64,000 nucleotides of DNA from the NCBI RefSeq assembly GCF_009769385.1, contig NZ_VKAB01000008.1:372001-436000 (forward strand), written 5' to 3'. The stretch's first letter is position 1. Every line of letters starts with the position of its first letter. The notes beneath the pieces were generated by a model that ran no database searches, was not told where the DNA came from, and saw only the letters and a program-made list of their open reading frames with translations. The translations under genes and the position numbers were made by a program. The DNA comes from Saccharothrix deserti. GTDB lineage: Bacteria; Actinomycetota; Actinomycetes; Mycobacteriales; Pseudonocardiaceae. Positions 33,743 through 42,004 of the stretch are shown here, in pieces.

Positions 33743-33922
33743 ATGTCGAGCACGACGACAACGCACAACCCGGCGTCCGGGGCATCGGTGGTCGAACCCG
33801 CCGCCCGCGCCGCGTTCGTCCAGAAGTACCCCGGTCGGTCGTGGGACAACGCCCCGGCCTACCTCAAGGACTCGTTCCGGCTCACCGAGCGGCAGCGCGC
33901 GGGGGTGGCCGACGATGAGTGA
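33743..33922 (+). CDS. Small element protein
   Basis: A 59-residue protein (M-S-S-T-T-T-T-H-N-P) whose C-terminal part reads F-V-Q-K-Y-P-G-R-S-W-D-N-A-P-A-Y-L. GGAG lies upstream and the stop overlaps the next start by ATGA-type overlap. Unknown function. Confidence 0.65.
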   Translation: MSSTTTTHNPASGASVVEPAARAAFVQKYPGRSWDNAPAYLKDSFRLTERQRAGVADDE

Positions 33923-34205
33923 GCTGATCGCCACCGTTCCGGCCCCGTTGCTGCTGTTGGCTGCACTGCTGGCTCTCGTCGCAGTGATCGCGATGTGGAA
34001 GCTCGTCGCGACCGCCGGACTGATCGGCGTGGGTCAGTGGGTGCTGATCACCCAGACCGACGACCCGGCCGCCGCGGTTCTCGCCCTCGGTCTTCCCGCG
34101 CTGGTCACCGCTCTGGCTGTGTCTCGGCTGTTCAGCCGCTCCCGGCACGCCGAGATGCGTTCGCTCCGTCCGTCCCGTCAGCCGCACGTGGGGGTGTCCC
34201 GATGA
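33915..34205 (+). CDS. Small two-helix membrane protein
   Basis: A 96-residue protein with two membrane segments (about residues 9-34 and 48-71) and a basic C-terminus. It is coupled to its neighbours by overlaps at both ends. Its position before a DUF2637-like gene and the translocase suggests a plasmid-spread (Spd-like) role in intramycelial transfer. Confidence 0.65.
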   Translation: MSELIATVPAPLLLLAALLALVAVIAMWKLVATAGLIGVGQWVLITQTDDPAAAVLALGLPALVTALAVSRLFSRSRHAEMRSLRPSRQPHVGVSR

Positions 34206-35276
34206 GCACGTGGGCCGAGAACCGCCGCGCTGACAAGGTGGTGGCCGCTGAGCAGCGCCGTGCGGATCAGGCGCTGTTGTTCGAGCAGCGTCGCGCCGAT
34301 CAGGAGGCCGAGGCCAAGCTCGCAGGCTCGGAAGGATGCCGCCCGCGCCCGCCGGACCGCCCAGTGGACGGCGTTGACCGGGTGGCTGCGTACCCACACC
34401 CTCGACCTGCTGTTCGTGCCGGTGATCGTGGTTCCGGCGGTGCTGGCGTGGACCGCGATGGCCGACTACGGCCGTGAGGTGTTCGGGCCGGTCGGGACGT
34501 TGTTGCCGCTGTTCTCCGAGGGTGCGATGTGGACGTTTGCGTTCGCCGTGCCGATGGCGCAGCGTGCGGGCCGGTCGACCGGGTGGCTGCACCTCGGTAC
34601 GTGGGTGTTCGCCGCAGTGGCCGCTGTCCTGAACTACGTGCACGGCTCGACCGTGGCGCACGGTGTGGTCATGGCGCTGGTGTCAGTCGGTGGCGTCATC
34701 GTCCACCAGCTCGTCACCGCGTCCCCGGCCGGAAAGCGTCGTACCCGTGCCGAGCGTGACGCCCGTCGGCTCGACCGGCAGGCCGCTCGTCGGGTGCTGG
34801 CAGTGCGCCGTGCCGCGCTGGACCAGGCGGTGGCGGAGCTGTCCGCAGACGGCACGGCCACGCTCGTGCACCGGCCCGGCCTGGTCGCCTACCGGCGCCG
34901 GTGGGGACGTGCCCGCCTGGTGCCGACCACCGTTCCCGGTCTTCCCGTCGCCGACTTCGAAGACGATTGGACCGACGAGATCAGCGAGTACCTGACCGCG
35001 CTTCCCGCGCCACGCTCGGGTGACGAGCGGAACGGCCGGAACGGGTCCGGTAGTGCGGAAACGCTCCCGGCGGAGATCACGGACAAGGTTGCGACGTACG
35101 CGGCGAAGGTGCGTGCCGCGATCGACGCCAAGCAGCTTCCCGCGCGTCCGTCGCAAACCCAGGTCCGCACGTTCCTGCGTATCCGGGCCGCAGTGGCTGT
35201 CGAGGTTCACCGCGCGCTGTTCCCGACCGACACCGACCCCGGTGACGACGACCCCCGTCAGGCGGTGACCGCATGA
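34202..35276 (+). pseudogene. DUF2637-like membrane protein (Spd type), single-base frameshift
   Basis: ATG 34202 overlaps the previous stop (ATGA) and opens M-S-T-W-A-E-N-R-R-A-D-K with Q-R-R-A-D-Q repeats. This frame leaves the expected sequence near 34320. The body of the protein, from R-K-D-A-A-R-A-R-R-T through four membrane segments to a soluble C-terminal domain, continues in another frame to 35276. A one-base loss in AAGCTCGCAGGCTCGG explains it. A GTG at 34260 would give an intact 338-residue frame, but with an uncharacteristic Cys/Ser/Arg leader. DUF2637 proteins accompany TraB in actinomycete elements. Confidence 0.7.
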
Positions 35277-37441
35277 GCACGCCCGAACCGATGGATGACG
35301 ACATGGGCAACGTGGTGCCGCTGCGCCGTGCCGAGTCCACCCGTACCACCCCGCCCGGTGCGGAGGTGGAAGCGGACACGGCGGTGGCCGGGGAGCTGCT
35401 GACGGCCGACCGTGAGGCCGAGCTGGCTCGCCAGCGGGCTGCCGACACGGACGCCCGTACGCGGACCGAGGTCGCGCGGGACGTGGCGGCGACGTTCGGG
35501 AAGTCCGTGATGCGTACCGGGTACCGGGTGTACCGGGGACACGAGCAGTGGCTGACCCACGCGGTACAGGCCGCGACTTATGCCCACTACCGCGAGCGGA
35601 TCGCGGCGGCACGGGCGCAGGGTGATGCGGCCGGTATCGCCGAATGGCAGGACCGGTTGCGGCAGGCCAAAGCCGACCGGCGGGACCGGATCTCCGGCGC
35701 TCCCCGGACGGTTCTGGCGCTGGTGCGCACGGTGCTGCTGGCCGTGATCGTGCTGTTCGCGGTGCTGCTGATGATGGGCGTGTCGGTGCACCTGTGGGAA
35801 GGCGGCTGGACGTGGTCGGAGTGGTGGGGCTTCGTCACCGCCACCGGCGACATCATCGGCACCGTGATCATGCTCGGCGTACAGGCCGCGATCATCGGCG
35901 TTCCGGCCGTGTGGCTGCTGGCCGCACACCGCGCCGGAGCGTCCGCCACCGACGTGCCCGCGTGGGCCATGTCCCCGACTCAGCGGGAGGAGACGCACCG
36001 CGTCGTCACCCCCGGCGGTATCGGCGAAGCCCTTGTGCACCTGGGCATTCCGGCGCTGAACAAGGCCATCAAGGCAGGCTGGACGGTGGAGTTCGCCACC
36101 CCGCCGGTGCGGGTCAACCAGCGCGGCTACCAGGCCACGTTCTCCCTGCCGCTCGGCGTGACCCCGGACATGATCAGCGACAAGCGGGACGTGTTGGCGC
36201 GCAACCTGCACCGCGATCCGATGGAGGTCTGGCCCAACGCGGCTGAGCGCGCGGGGTTCGTGGACCTGTGGGTTGCCGACCCCGGTCTGTCCACCAAGCC
36301 CGCACCCGCGTATCCGCTGCTCAACGCCGGTACTGCCGATGTGTTCATCGGCGTGCCGCTGGGTGTGTCCCAGCGTGGTGACGTCGTCGCGCCGCCGCTG
36401 GTCTCCTCGAACGTGGTGTTCGGCGGGATGATGGGTCAGGGCAAGTCCAACGCGGCCCGCGTGCTCATGCTCGGCGCGGCCCTGGACCCGTTGGCCGAAC
36501 TGTGGGTGTTCGTGTTCGCGGGCAACGGTGACTTCGACGCCTACCAGCCCCGTCTGGCTCGCTACGAGCGCGGCACTAACGCGTCCGTTGTGGACTCGGC
36601 GGTGGAGTCGTTGCGGGAGCTGTACGACGAGGTCGGACGCCGTGAGGCGCGGCTTGCCGAGTTGGGTGCGAAGAAGGTCACGCGCGGACTCGCCGAGAAG
36701 TACCCGGACCTACGGCCGATCGTGGCGCTGTTCAGCGAGTGCCACGAGCTGTTCGGCAGCGCCCAGGGCGAGGAAGCCGCGGAACTGGCGGTGCAGACCC
36801 TGCGCCGTGCCCGCAAGACCGGCATCATCCTCGGCTTCGATACCCAGTCGTCACGAGCGGACGCCATCCCGCCGAAGATCGTGGAGTTGGTCCAGCTCAA
36901 CGCCTGCTTCGCGGTGAAGTCGTGGCGCAGCAATGACGGCTTCCTCGGCGACGGGTCGTTCCAGGCCGGTATCCGGGCGACCGAGCTGCGCGCGGGCAAG
37001 GACCGGGGGACGTCGATCCTCACCGGCGCGACCGCCGAGCGGTTCGAGGTACTGAAGTGGTTCTTCATCCAGGTCAACGACGACACCGGGTGGGACGCGG
37101 CGACCGAGGTCATCGAGCGTGCCATGACCAAGGTCCACCCCGCCGTGGTCGTCGGCACCCCGGAGCGCGCCGCGCCGCCGGCTCCCCGCGACATGTTGGA
37201 GGACGTGTCCGAGGTACTGGGACACGACGTGGTACCGGTGGCCGACGTGCCCGCGCTGCTGGCCAAGCTCGCACCCGACTGGGCTCCGTACCGCAAGCTC
37301 AACGGCAAGCACCTGCGCGAGCTGCTGGCCGCCGAGGGCGTCAAGGTGCCCTCGACCGGCAACCGCTACCCCGTCGATCCGGTCACCGTGCGTGAAGCGC
37401 TGGCCAAGCGCGCCACCCGCGACCTGGACGACGAGGACTAG
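35273..37441 (+). CDS. traB: FtsK/SpoIIIE-type conjugal translocase (TraB-like)
   Basis: A 722-residue DNA translocase. A charged N-terminus precedes two membrane segments (about residues 145-175 and 195-222). The motor domain (about 310-640) has Walker A G-G-M-M-G-Q-G-K-S with K391, and a Walker B-like I-V-A-L-F-S-E-C. The C-terminal domain (about 640-722) looks like a DNA-recognition winged helix. One hexameric TraB suffices to move double-stranded plasmid DNA between hyphae. It is coupled to the previous gene by an ATGA overlap and is the last gene of this operon. A shared motor fold means FtsK proper is the alternative, but context favours TraB. Confidence 0.88.
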   Translation: MSTPEPMDDDMGNVVPLRRAESTRTTPPGAEVEADTAVAGELLTADREAELARQRAADTDARTRTEVARDVAATFGKSVMRTGYRVYRGHEQWLTHAVQAATYAHYRERIAAARAQGDAAGIAEWQDRLRQAKADRRDRISGAPRTVLALVRTVLLAVIVLFAVLLMMGVSVHLWEGGWTWSEWWGFVTATGDIIGTVIMLGVQAAIIGVPAVWLLAAHRAGASATDVPAWAMSPTQREETHRVVTPGGIGEALVHLGIPALNKAIKAGWTVEFATPPVRVNQRGYQATFSLPLGVTPDMISDKRDVLARNLHRDPMEVWPNAAERAGFVDLWVADPGLSTKPAPAYPLLNAGTADVFIGVPLGVSQRGDVVAPPLVSSNVVFGGMMGQGKSNAARVLMLGAALDPLAELWVFVFAGNGDFDAYQPRLARYERGTNASVVDSAVESLRELYDEVGRREARLAELGAKKVTRGLAEKYPDLRPIVALFSECHELFGSAQGEEAAELAVQTLRRARKTGIILGFDTQSSRADAIPPKIVELVQLNACFAVKSWRSNDGFLGDGSFQAGIRATELRAGKDRGTSILTGATAERFEVLKWFFIQVNDDTGWDAATEVIERAMTKVHPAVVVGTPERAAPPAPRDMLEDVSEVLGHDVVPVADVPALLAKLAPDWAPYRKLNGKHLRELLAAEGVKVPSTGNRYPVDPVTVREALAKRATRDLDDED

Positions 37442-37452
37442 CCGTCACGGCA

Positions 37453-37531
37453 CCGGGTTAGGTCCCGCGACTCAGTCCGCGGACCTCGAAACCGCCTCTG
37501 AACAGGGCTTCCACGGCGGGACCTAACCCGG
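37453..37531. repeat. Perfect 16-bp inverted repeat after traB
   Basis: CCGGGTTAGGTCCCGC and its exact complement are separated by 47 bases. The arms contain GGTTAGG/CCTAACC, a motif also seen in the nearby palindrome at 37585-37604. Possibly a terminator arm pair, or a binding site for replication or transfer proteins. Confidence 0.55.
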
Positions 37532-37584
37532 CTCATCGGCTAACTAACTCCAGCTCACGCACATGATCACGCCAGTGGGCACGG

Positions 37585-37604
37585 CGAGTTAGGAACCTAA
37601 CTCG
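37585..37604. repeat. CGAGTTAGG-AA-CCTAACTCG palindrome
   Basis: A perfect 9-bp dyad with a 2-bp centre. A further CCTAACTCC half-site follows at about 37614. It lies 120 bp upstream of the next gene, so it may be an operator or initiator site. Confidence 0.5.
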
Positions 37605-37723
37605 ATCACGGCGACCTAACTCCCCGCCACTGCCTCAGCAACTTCTCGGCGAACCACCTCACGCGTCGTTCGCCTCCCCTCGCACGTCCACCTGTCGTTA
37701 CTGACAGTCACCAAAGAGGTGTC

Positions 37724-38308
37724 ATGAGCAACGTCTCTCCCGCTCGTGCTCGACGTCCATTCTGCGACCCGGACGCCGTCCGCCCGTGGAACCGCGCGCC
37801 GAGGTTCGACCTCGACGCCGTCCGCCGGTGGGCCGAACCGCTGTTGCGCCGTGCCCATGCCGCCGCACCGCGCCGACCGCTCACCGGCCCGCACAGCCTC
37901 ATCCCGTTGGCCGGTAGCCCGGAGTGGATCGCGCTGGCCGACTCCGACCCGCGCAAGCCCGCAGCCGTGGTGCTGGCTGCGCTAGCTCGCCTGGAGGAGT
38001 CCACGGCGCACGCCATCGCTCAACGTGTGGCCGCGGACTGGGCCGACGCCCAGGTCGGTCACCGCGAGCGTGCACGGGCTGTCGCCACCGCGCCGGATCA
38101 ACTCCCGCACATCGTCGGACACCAGCCGTTCTGCCTGTCCGCCAAGCGAAAGCTCGTCAGCGACCTCCCGTGCGGACACCTCGGTTGCACCACGCTCGTG
38201 CGGTTCGTCCACCCGTTGGCCGACGAGTTGGCCGCTCGCCTTCCCGACACGTCGTGGGTGCGCTGTGTCCGTCACGACGGCACCACGTCGTTGGCGGTGG
38301 CCGCGTGA
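37724..38308 (+). CDS. DUF2742-like element protein
   Basis: A 194-residue soluble protein. Its middle segment G-S-P-E-W-I-A-L-A-D-S-D-P-R-K-P-A-A-V resembles the DUF2742 proteins found beside replication genes in actinobacterial elements and mycobacterial prophages. The C-terminal part has C-G-H-L-G-C, a possible metal-binding pair. It is immediately upstream of the ATPase gene. Role not established. Confidence 0.6.
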   Translation: MSNVSPARARRPFCDPDAVRPWNRAPRFDLDAVRRWAEPLLRRAHAAAPRRPLTGPHSLIPLAGSPEWIALADSDPRKPAAVVLAALARLEESTAHAIAQRVAADWADAQVGHRERARAVATAPDQLPHIVGHQPFCLSAKRKLVSDLPCGHLGCTTLVRFVHPLADELAARLPDTSWVRCVRHDGTTSLAVAA

Positions 38309-38394
38309 ACGGCCACGTACCGCACTCCACCGACCCAGGTTCGCCGCTCGTCACCTGGGAGACCGTCGAGCACCAGGCCCGGAAGGAAGACGGC

Positions 38395-39588
38395 ATGAGC
38401 ACCACCACCGGCACCACGGCGACGCACCACAGCGAGGCTGAACGGCCGGGGCTGCGACTGCTGACCCCCGACACCACCACGGGCACCGCTCGACAGCTCG
38501 ACGGCGCACAGGTGCTGGACGACGTGCGGGAGTTCCTGTCTCGGTTCTCGGCGTTCCCACATGAGCACTGCGCGCCGATGCTGGCGCTCTGGTACGCCCA
38601 CACATGGGCTGTGGAGCAGTTCTACGTCACGCCGCGGCTGGTGCTGTCATCCGCTGAACCCGGATCAGGTAAGACCCGCGTTCTGGAAGTTGCCCAGTAC
38701 CTGGTCAAGTCGCCGGAAATGACGTTCTCGGCAAGCCCGGCCGCGCTGTTCCGCATGGTCAGCAGCGCGCCGATCACGATCCTGTTTGATGAGTTCGACG
38801 CCATCTTCAGCAAGGCTGGCAACGGGAACGAAGACCTCCGCGCACTGCTCAACGCTGGGTACAAGCGGTCCGCCACCGTCGCCCGGTGCAAGGGCGACGC
38901 CAACAACATGGTCGTGGAGCGGTTCGCCGTCTACGCACCGGCGGCACTCGCCGGGATCGCCGGCGGAATGCCCGCCACCATCACCACACGCGCCATCACG
39001 ATCAACCTGCGTCGCCGACGCCGTGAAGAGCGTGTGGACGCGTTCCGCGAACGCCTGGTGGCCATCGAGTCGGCACCAATCCGGGAAGCGCTCGCTGAGT
39101 GGATGACCAGCGTCGGTGAACAGGTCGGGACGGCCACGCCGGTGATGCCCGAGGGCGTCACCGACCGACCGGCGGAAATCTGGGAACCGCTGTTGGCGAT
39201 TGCCGACGCGGCCGGTGGGCACTGGCCGGAAACCGCGCGTGCCGCGTGCCGGTACTTCGTCGCAGAGGCCACCACCGTGCCCGTGTCGGACGGCGTCCGG
39301 TTGCTCTCCGACCTCCGGACGTTGTTCGGCGATCGGCACGCCGACCGGCTGAGCACGGTGGAAATCCTGTTGGCGCTCCACGAGCTGGACGAATCGCCGT
39401 GGGCGGACTTCCACGGCAAGCCGCTCAACGCCCGCGCGCTATCCGCCGAGCTGAGGGCGTACGGGGTGAGCGCGAAGGCGTTCAAGCACAACGGCGGCAC
39501 GGTCAAGGGCTACGTGGTCAACGGGGAGAACGGGCTCGCCGACGCCTGGTCGCGCTACCTGCCCGCCGAACACAAGGGGGAGAACTAG
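38395..39588 (+). CDS. DUF3631-type P-loop ATPase, probable replication protein
   Basis: A 397-residue protein. An ATPase domain (about residues 40-230) has Walker A A-E-P-G-S-G-K-T (K93) and Walker B I-L-F-D-E-F-D (D132, E133). The C-terminal DUF3631 region (about 250-390) contains F-H-G-K-P-L-N-A-R-A-L and a final wHTH-like part. Such proteins occur as primase/helicase-like replication factors in actinomycete elements and phages. GGAAGGA precedes ATG 38395. A GTG at 38305 overlapping the previous stop would add 30 residues. No classic RepSA or prim-pol gene is seen, making this the replication candidate. Confidence 0.78.
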   Translation: MSTTTGTTATHHSEAERPGLRLLTPDTTTGTARQLDGAQVLDDVREFLSRFSAFPHEHCAPMLALWYAHTWAVEQFYVTPRLVLSSAEPGSGKTRVLEVAQYLVKSPEMTFSASPAALFRMVSSAPITILFDEFDAIFSKAGNGNEDLRALLNAGYKRSATVARCKGDANNMVVERFAVYAPAALAGIAGGMPATITTRAITINLRRRRREERVDAFRERLVAIESAPIREALAEWMTSVGEQVGTATPVMPEGVTDRPAEIWEPLLAIADAAGGHWPETARAACRYFVAEATTVPVSDGVRLLSDLRTLFGDRHADRLSTVEILLALHELDESPWADFHGKPLNARALSAELRAYGVSAKAFKHNGGTVKGYVVNGENGLADAWSRYLPAEHKGEN

Positions 39589-39590
39589 CC

Positions 39591-39776
39591 ATGGCTCGAC
39601 GTGAGCTGTTGACCGTCGCCGAGTTCTGCGCCGAGTTCAAGGTGGCGCGCTCGACCTTCTACGACTGGCTGGCCAAGGGCACCGCACCGCGGGTCCGGAA
39701 GTTGCCGAACGGGCAATTGCGGCTCGACCGCCGGGACATCGACATGTGGTTCGACGGACAGGAAGTGGCCGCGTGA
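39591..39776 (+). CDS. xis: Excisionase (helix-turn-helix, MerR/HTH_17-like)
   Basis: A 61-residue DNA-binding protein with L-L-T-V-A-E-F-C-A-E-F-K-V-A-R-S-T-F-Y and R-K-L-P-N-G-Q-L-R-L, the usual winged-helix excisionase pattern. It lies 2 bases after the ATPase stop, and its own stop overlaps the integrase start. It would direct the integrase toward excision. Confidence 0.88.
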   Translation: MARRELLTVAEFCAEFKVARSTFYDWLAKGTAPRVRKLPNGQLRLDRRDIDMWFDGQEVAA

Positions 39777-41176
39777 CCGACACGAGCTATGACGTGCGGA
39801 TTTACGTGATCGACGTCTACAAGGGCAAGCAGAAGACGACGCACTGGGTTCAGTGGTCGGTGGCACGGAAGCGGTTCAAGGAGCCGTTCCGGACGTCGGC
39901 GTTGGCTAATAGCTTCCGCTCGGAGCTGCTGAGCGCGGCCAACAAAGGTGAGGCGTTCGACCGAGATAGCGGGCTCCCGGTGTCGATGGTGCGCAAGACG
40001 AACACCACGTCGTCGTGGTTCGCGTTCGCGTGCTCGTTCGTGGACATGAAGTGGCGGGACTCGTCACCGGGGCAGCGCCGGACGATTGCCGACGCCTTGA
40101 CGCCCATCACTTCAGCGCTGCTCACGGGGACGCGCGGCAGGCCGGATGGGGACGTGCTCCGCAAGGCAATGCGGGTGGCGTTCAACGCCAGCCGCCGCGA
40201 CGCCCGACAGCCGGCGGACGTAGCCGCGGCACTGGTGTGGCTGTCGCAGAACACCCGACCGGTGGCCGACTTGGCGAAACCGGATGTGCTGCGTGCGCTG
40301 CTGGCGGATGTCGAACAGAAGTTGGACGGCACGCGTGCCGCGCCGGACACGATTCGGCTGCGTCGGATCACGCTCGGCAGCGCGCTGAACTACGCGGTGG
40401 AGAAGGAGCTGCTGAGCGCGAACCCGCTGAAAGAGGTGACGACGAAGAAGCGGAAGAACGTCGCCCACCAGGTCGACCGGCGTTCGGTGGCCAACCCCGT
40501 CCAGGCCCGGACGCTGCTCCAGGCCGTACCCGGCAGCGGGCGGACCGGTCGGAAGCTCGTGGCGTTCTTCGGCCTGATGTACTTCGCCGCTCTGCGTCCC
40601 GAGGAAGCCTCCGTGTTGCGTCGCAGCGACCTGGTCATGCCACCGCGGGAGTGGGACCAGGAGGTGGGCCGGTGGCGGGTCACTCAGTGGGGTGACATCC
40701 ACCTGGCTAAGGCCGCACCCGAGATCGGGGCTGAGTGGACCGACAGCGGCCGACGCAGCGAGGAACGAGGGCTGAAGCACCGAGAGGACGGTGAAGGCCG
40801 CACGGTGCCGCTCTCGCCCGATCTGGCGGTGCTGCTGTACGAGCACTTCGACACCTTCGGCACCGAACCGAGCGGCTTGCTGTTCGTCGCTGAACGCGGC
40901 GGCCGGATCGGCAGCTCGACCTACGGGCGAGTGTGGGCTCTGGCGCGCGAAGCGGCGTTCACGCCCGACGTGGTGGCGTCACCGCTCGCCAAGCGGCCTT
41001 ATGACCTCCGTCACGCCTGCGTCTCGACGTGGCTCAATGCGGGTGTGGAGGCACCGCGAGTAGCCGAATGGGCCGGACACAGCCTGAACGTCCTTATGCG
41101 GGTCTACGCGAAGTGCCTCGACGGAGGGGAGGAACGAGCGCGCCAGCTCGTTCAGGCCGGACTGGGTGCCGCGTAG
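39773..41176 (+). CDS. int: Tyrosine site-specific integrase
   Basis: A 467-residue tyrosine recombinase. It has an N-terminal arm-binding region, a core-binding SAM-like domain (about residues 140-225) and a catalytic domain (about 235-460). Visible catalytic residues are R275 (A-L-R-P-E-E), R413 in Y-D-L-R-H, H436 (G-H-S) and nucleophile Y445 (V-Y-A-K). The first histidine of H-x-x-R is Tyr, common in actinomycete integrases. GTG 39773 overlaps the xis stop (GTGA). It recombines the 52-bp att core in tRNA-Tyr, 130 bp downstream. Confidence 0.95.
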   Translation: MTDTSYDVRIYVIDVYKGKQKTTHWVQWSVARKRFKEPFRTSALANSFRSELLSAANKGEAFDRDSGLPVSMVRKTNTTSSWFAFACSFVDMKWRDSSPGQRRTIADALTPITSALLTGTRGRPDGDVLRKAMRVAFNASRRDARQPADVAAALVWLSQNTRPVADLAKPDVLRALLADVEQKLDGTRAAPDTIRLRRITLGSALNYAVEKELLSANPLKEVTTKKRKNVAHQVDRRSVANPVQARTLLQAVPGSGRTGRKLVAFFGLMYFAALRPEEASVLRRSDLVMPPREWDQEVGRWRVTQWGDIHLAKAAPEIGAEWTDSGRRSEERGLKHREDGEGRTVPLSPDLAVLLYEHFDTFGTEPSGLLFVAERGGRIGSSTYGRVWALAREAAFTPDVVASPLAKRPYDLRHACVSTWLNAGVEAPRVAEWAGHSLNVLMRVYAKCLDGGEERARQLVQAGLGAA

Positions 41177-41189
41177 GGATGGCGGAAAC

Positions 41190-41210
41190 TTCGGTACGTC
41201 CTCGGTACAG
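41190..41210. repeat. Element-end repeat copy C
   Basis: TTCGGTAC GTCC TCGGTACAG lies 14 bases after the integrase stop, matching copies A and B at the left end. It probably is an arm-type site of the attP region. Confidence 0.65.
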
Positions 41211-41254
41211 CCACCCGTAGAACGCCGGTTCCGGCCGGACACAGCTGGACAACA

Positions 41255-41302
41255 CGAGAAAGGCCCTGCGACCAGTTCTCGCTGGTCACAGGGCCTTTCT
41301 CG
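41255..41302 (-). terminator. Element-supplied terminator for tRNA-Tyr
   Basis: CGAGAAAGGCCCTG-C-GACCAG pairs with CTGGTC-A-CAGGGCCTTTCTCG around a six-base loop. It lies directly 3' of tRNA-Tyr and on the reverse strand also ends the integrase transcript. It replaces the host hairpin displaced to 25759-25793. Confidence 0.75.
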
Positions 41303-41305
41303 CTG

Positions 41306-41357
41306 GTGTGGCGGGTAGAGGATTCGAACCTCTGTAGCTTTCGCGACGGATTTACAG
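41306..41357 (-). repeat. attR: 52-bp direct repeat within tRNA-Tyr
   Basis: Identical to 25801-25852. Here the repeat is joined to the tRNA 5' half, so the element restores a complete tRNA-Tyr. Confidence 0.93.
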
Positions 41358-41389
41358 TCCGCTCCCATTGGCCGCTCGGGCAACCCGCC
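41309..41389 (-). tRNA. trnY: tRNA-Tyr (GTA)
   Basis: An 81-base class II tRNA with a long variable arm. The acceptor GGCGGGT pairs with ACCCGCC and the discriminator is A. The anticodon loop is CT-GTA-AA, flanked by GGA and TCC. Its 3' half is the integration site of the 15.5-kb element. Confidence 0.95.
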
Positions 41390-41512
41390 CCGCCCCCGGT
41401 GGTGCCGGGTGCGGTGGAGACAATACATAAGCCCGTGGGGGCCTGCGCAACCGGGATACCCCGGTAGGCTTCCTGGCGGTTCCAGACCCACCGACGCGGA
41501 GGTACCGGGCAC

Positions 41513-42004
41513 GTGGCAGATCCGTCGTTCGACGTGGTGAGCAAGGTCGACCGCCAGGAGGTCGACAACGCGCTCAACCAGGCCGCCAAGGAGCTGAGCA
41601 CGCGGTTCGACTTCCGCGGCACGGGGACTTCGGTGTCCTGGGCGGGCGAGGAGGCGATCACGTTCCAGTCCGAGACCGAGGAGCGCTGTCGCGCCGCGAT
41701 CGACGTCTTCCAGGAGAAGCTGGTCAAGCGCGGCATCTCGATGAAGGCGTTCGAGATCGGCGACCCGGCTCTCTCGGGCAAGGTGTTCAAGGTGACCGGC
41801 AACGTGGTCCAGGGCATCTCGAGCGAGAAGGCCAAGGAGATCGCGAAGAAGGTTCGCGAGGAGGGCCCCAAGGGCGTGCAGGCGCAGATCCAGGGCGACC
41901 AGCTGCGCATCACGGGCAAGAAGAAGGACCACCTGCAGGACGTGATCGCGCTGCTCAAGAACTCCGACTTCGGTATCGCCCTCCAGTTCACCAACTACCG
42001 GTGA
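41513..42004 (+). CDS. yajQ: YajQ family nucleotide-binding protein
   Basis: A 163-residue protein with [17 protein letters not shown] at the N-terminus, F-D-F-R-G-T and [17 protein letters not shown], all family landmarks. YajQ proteins fold as two ferredoxin-like domains; some members bind cyclic di-GMP and act as effectors. GTG 41513 has GGAGGT upstream. The stop overlaps rmlA by 4 bp. The GGDEF-EAL protein in this window could alter its ligand level, but no link is shown. Confidence 0.92.
   Translation: MADPSFDVVSKVDRQEVDNALNQAAKELSTRFDFRGTGTSVSWAGEEAITFQSETEERCRAAIDVFQEKLVKRGISMKAFEIGDPALSGKVFKVTGNVVQGISSEKAKEIAKKVREEGPKGVQAQIQGDQLRITGKKKDHLQDVIALLKNSDFGIALQFTNYR

Larger units (their letters stand above)
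25801..41357 (+). mobile_element. Integrative element of the AICE type in tRNA-Tyr (15.5 kb)
   Basis: Bounded by perfect 52-bp repeats with an intact tRNA-Tyr at the right end. It carries a tyrosine integrase and excisionase next to attR, an ATPase of probable replication role, a single TraB/FtsK-type translocase and a DUF2637-like (Spd-type) membrane protein, but no relaxase or type IV secretion genes. This is the defining plan of actinomycete integrative and conjugative elements that transfer double-stranded DNA. The left third holds cargo: two pentapeptide-repeat proteins, a GGTAACC module array, a dehydrogenase and a GntR fusion regulator. Base composition on the left falls well below the host's. 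Confidence 0.92.
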
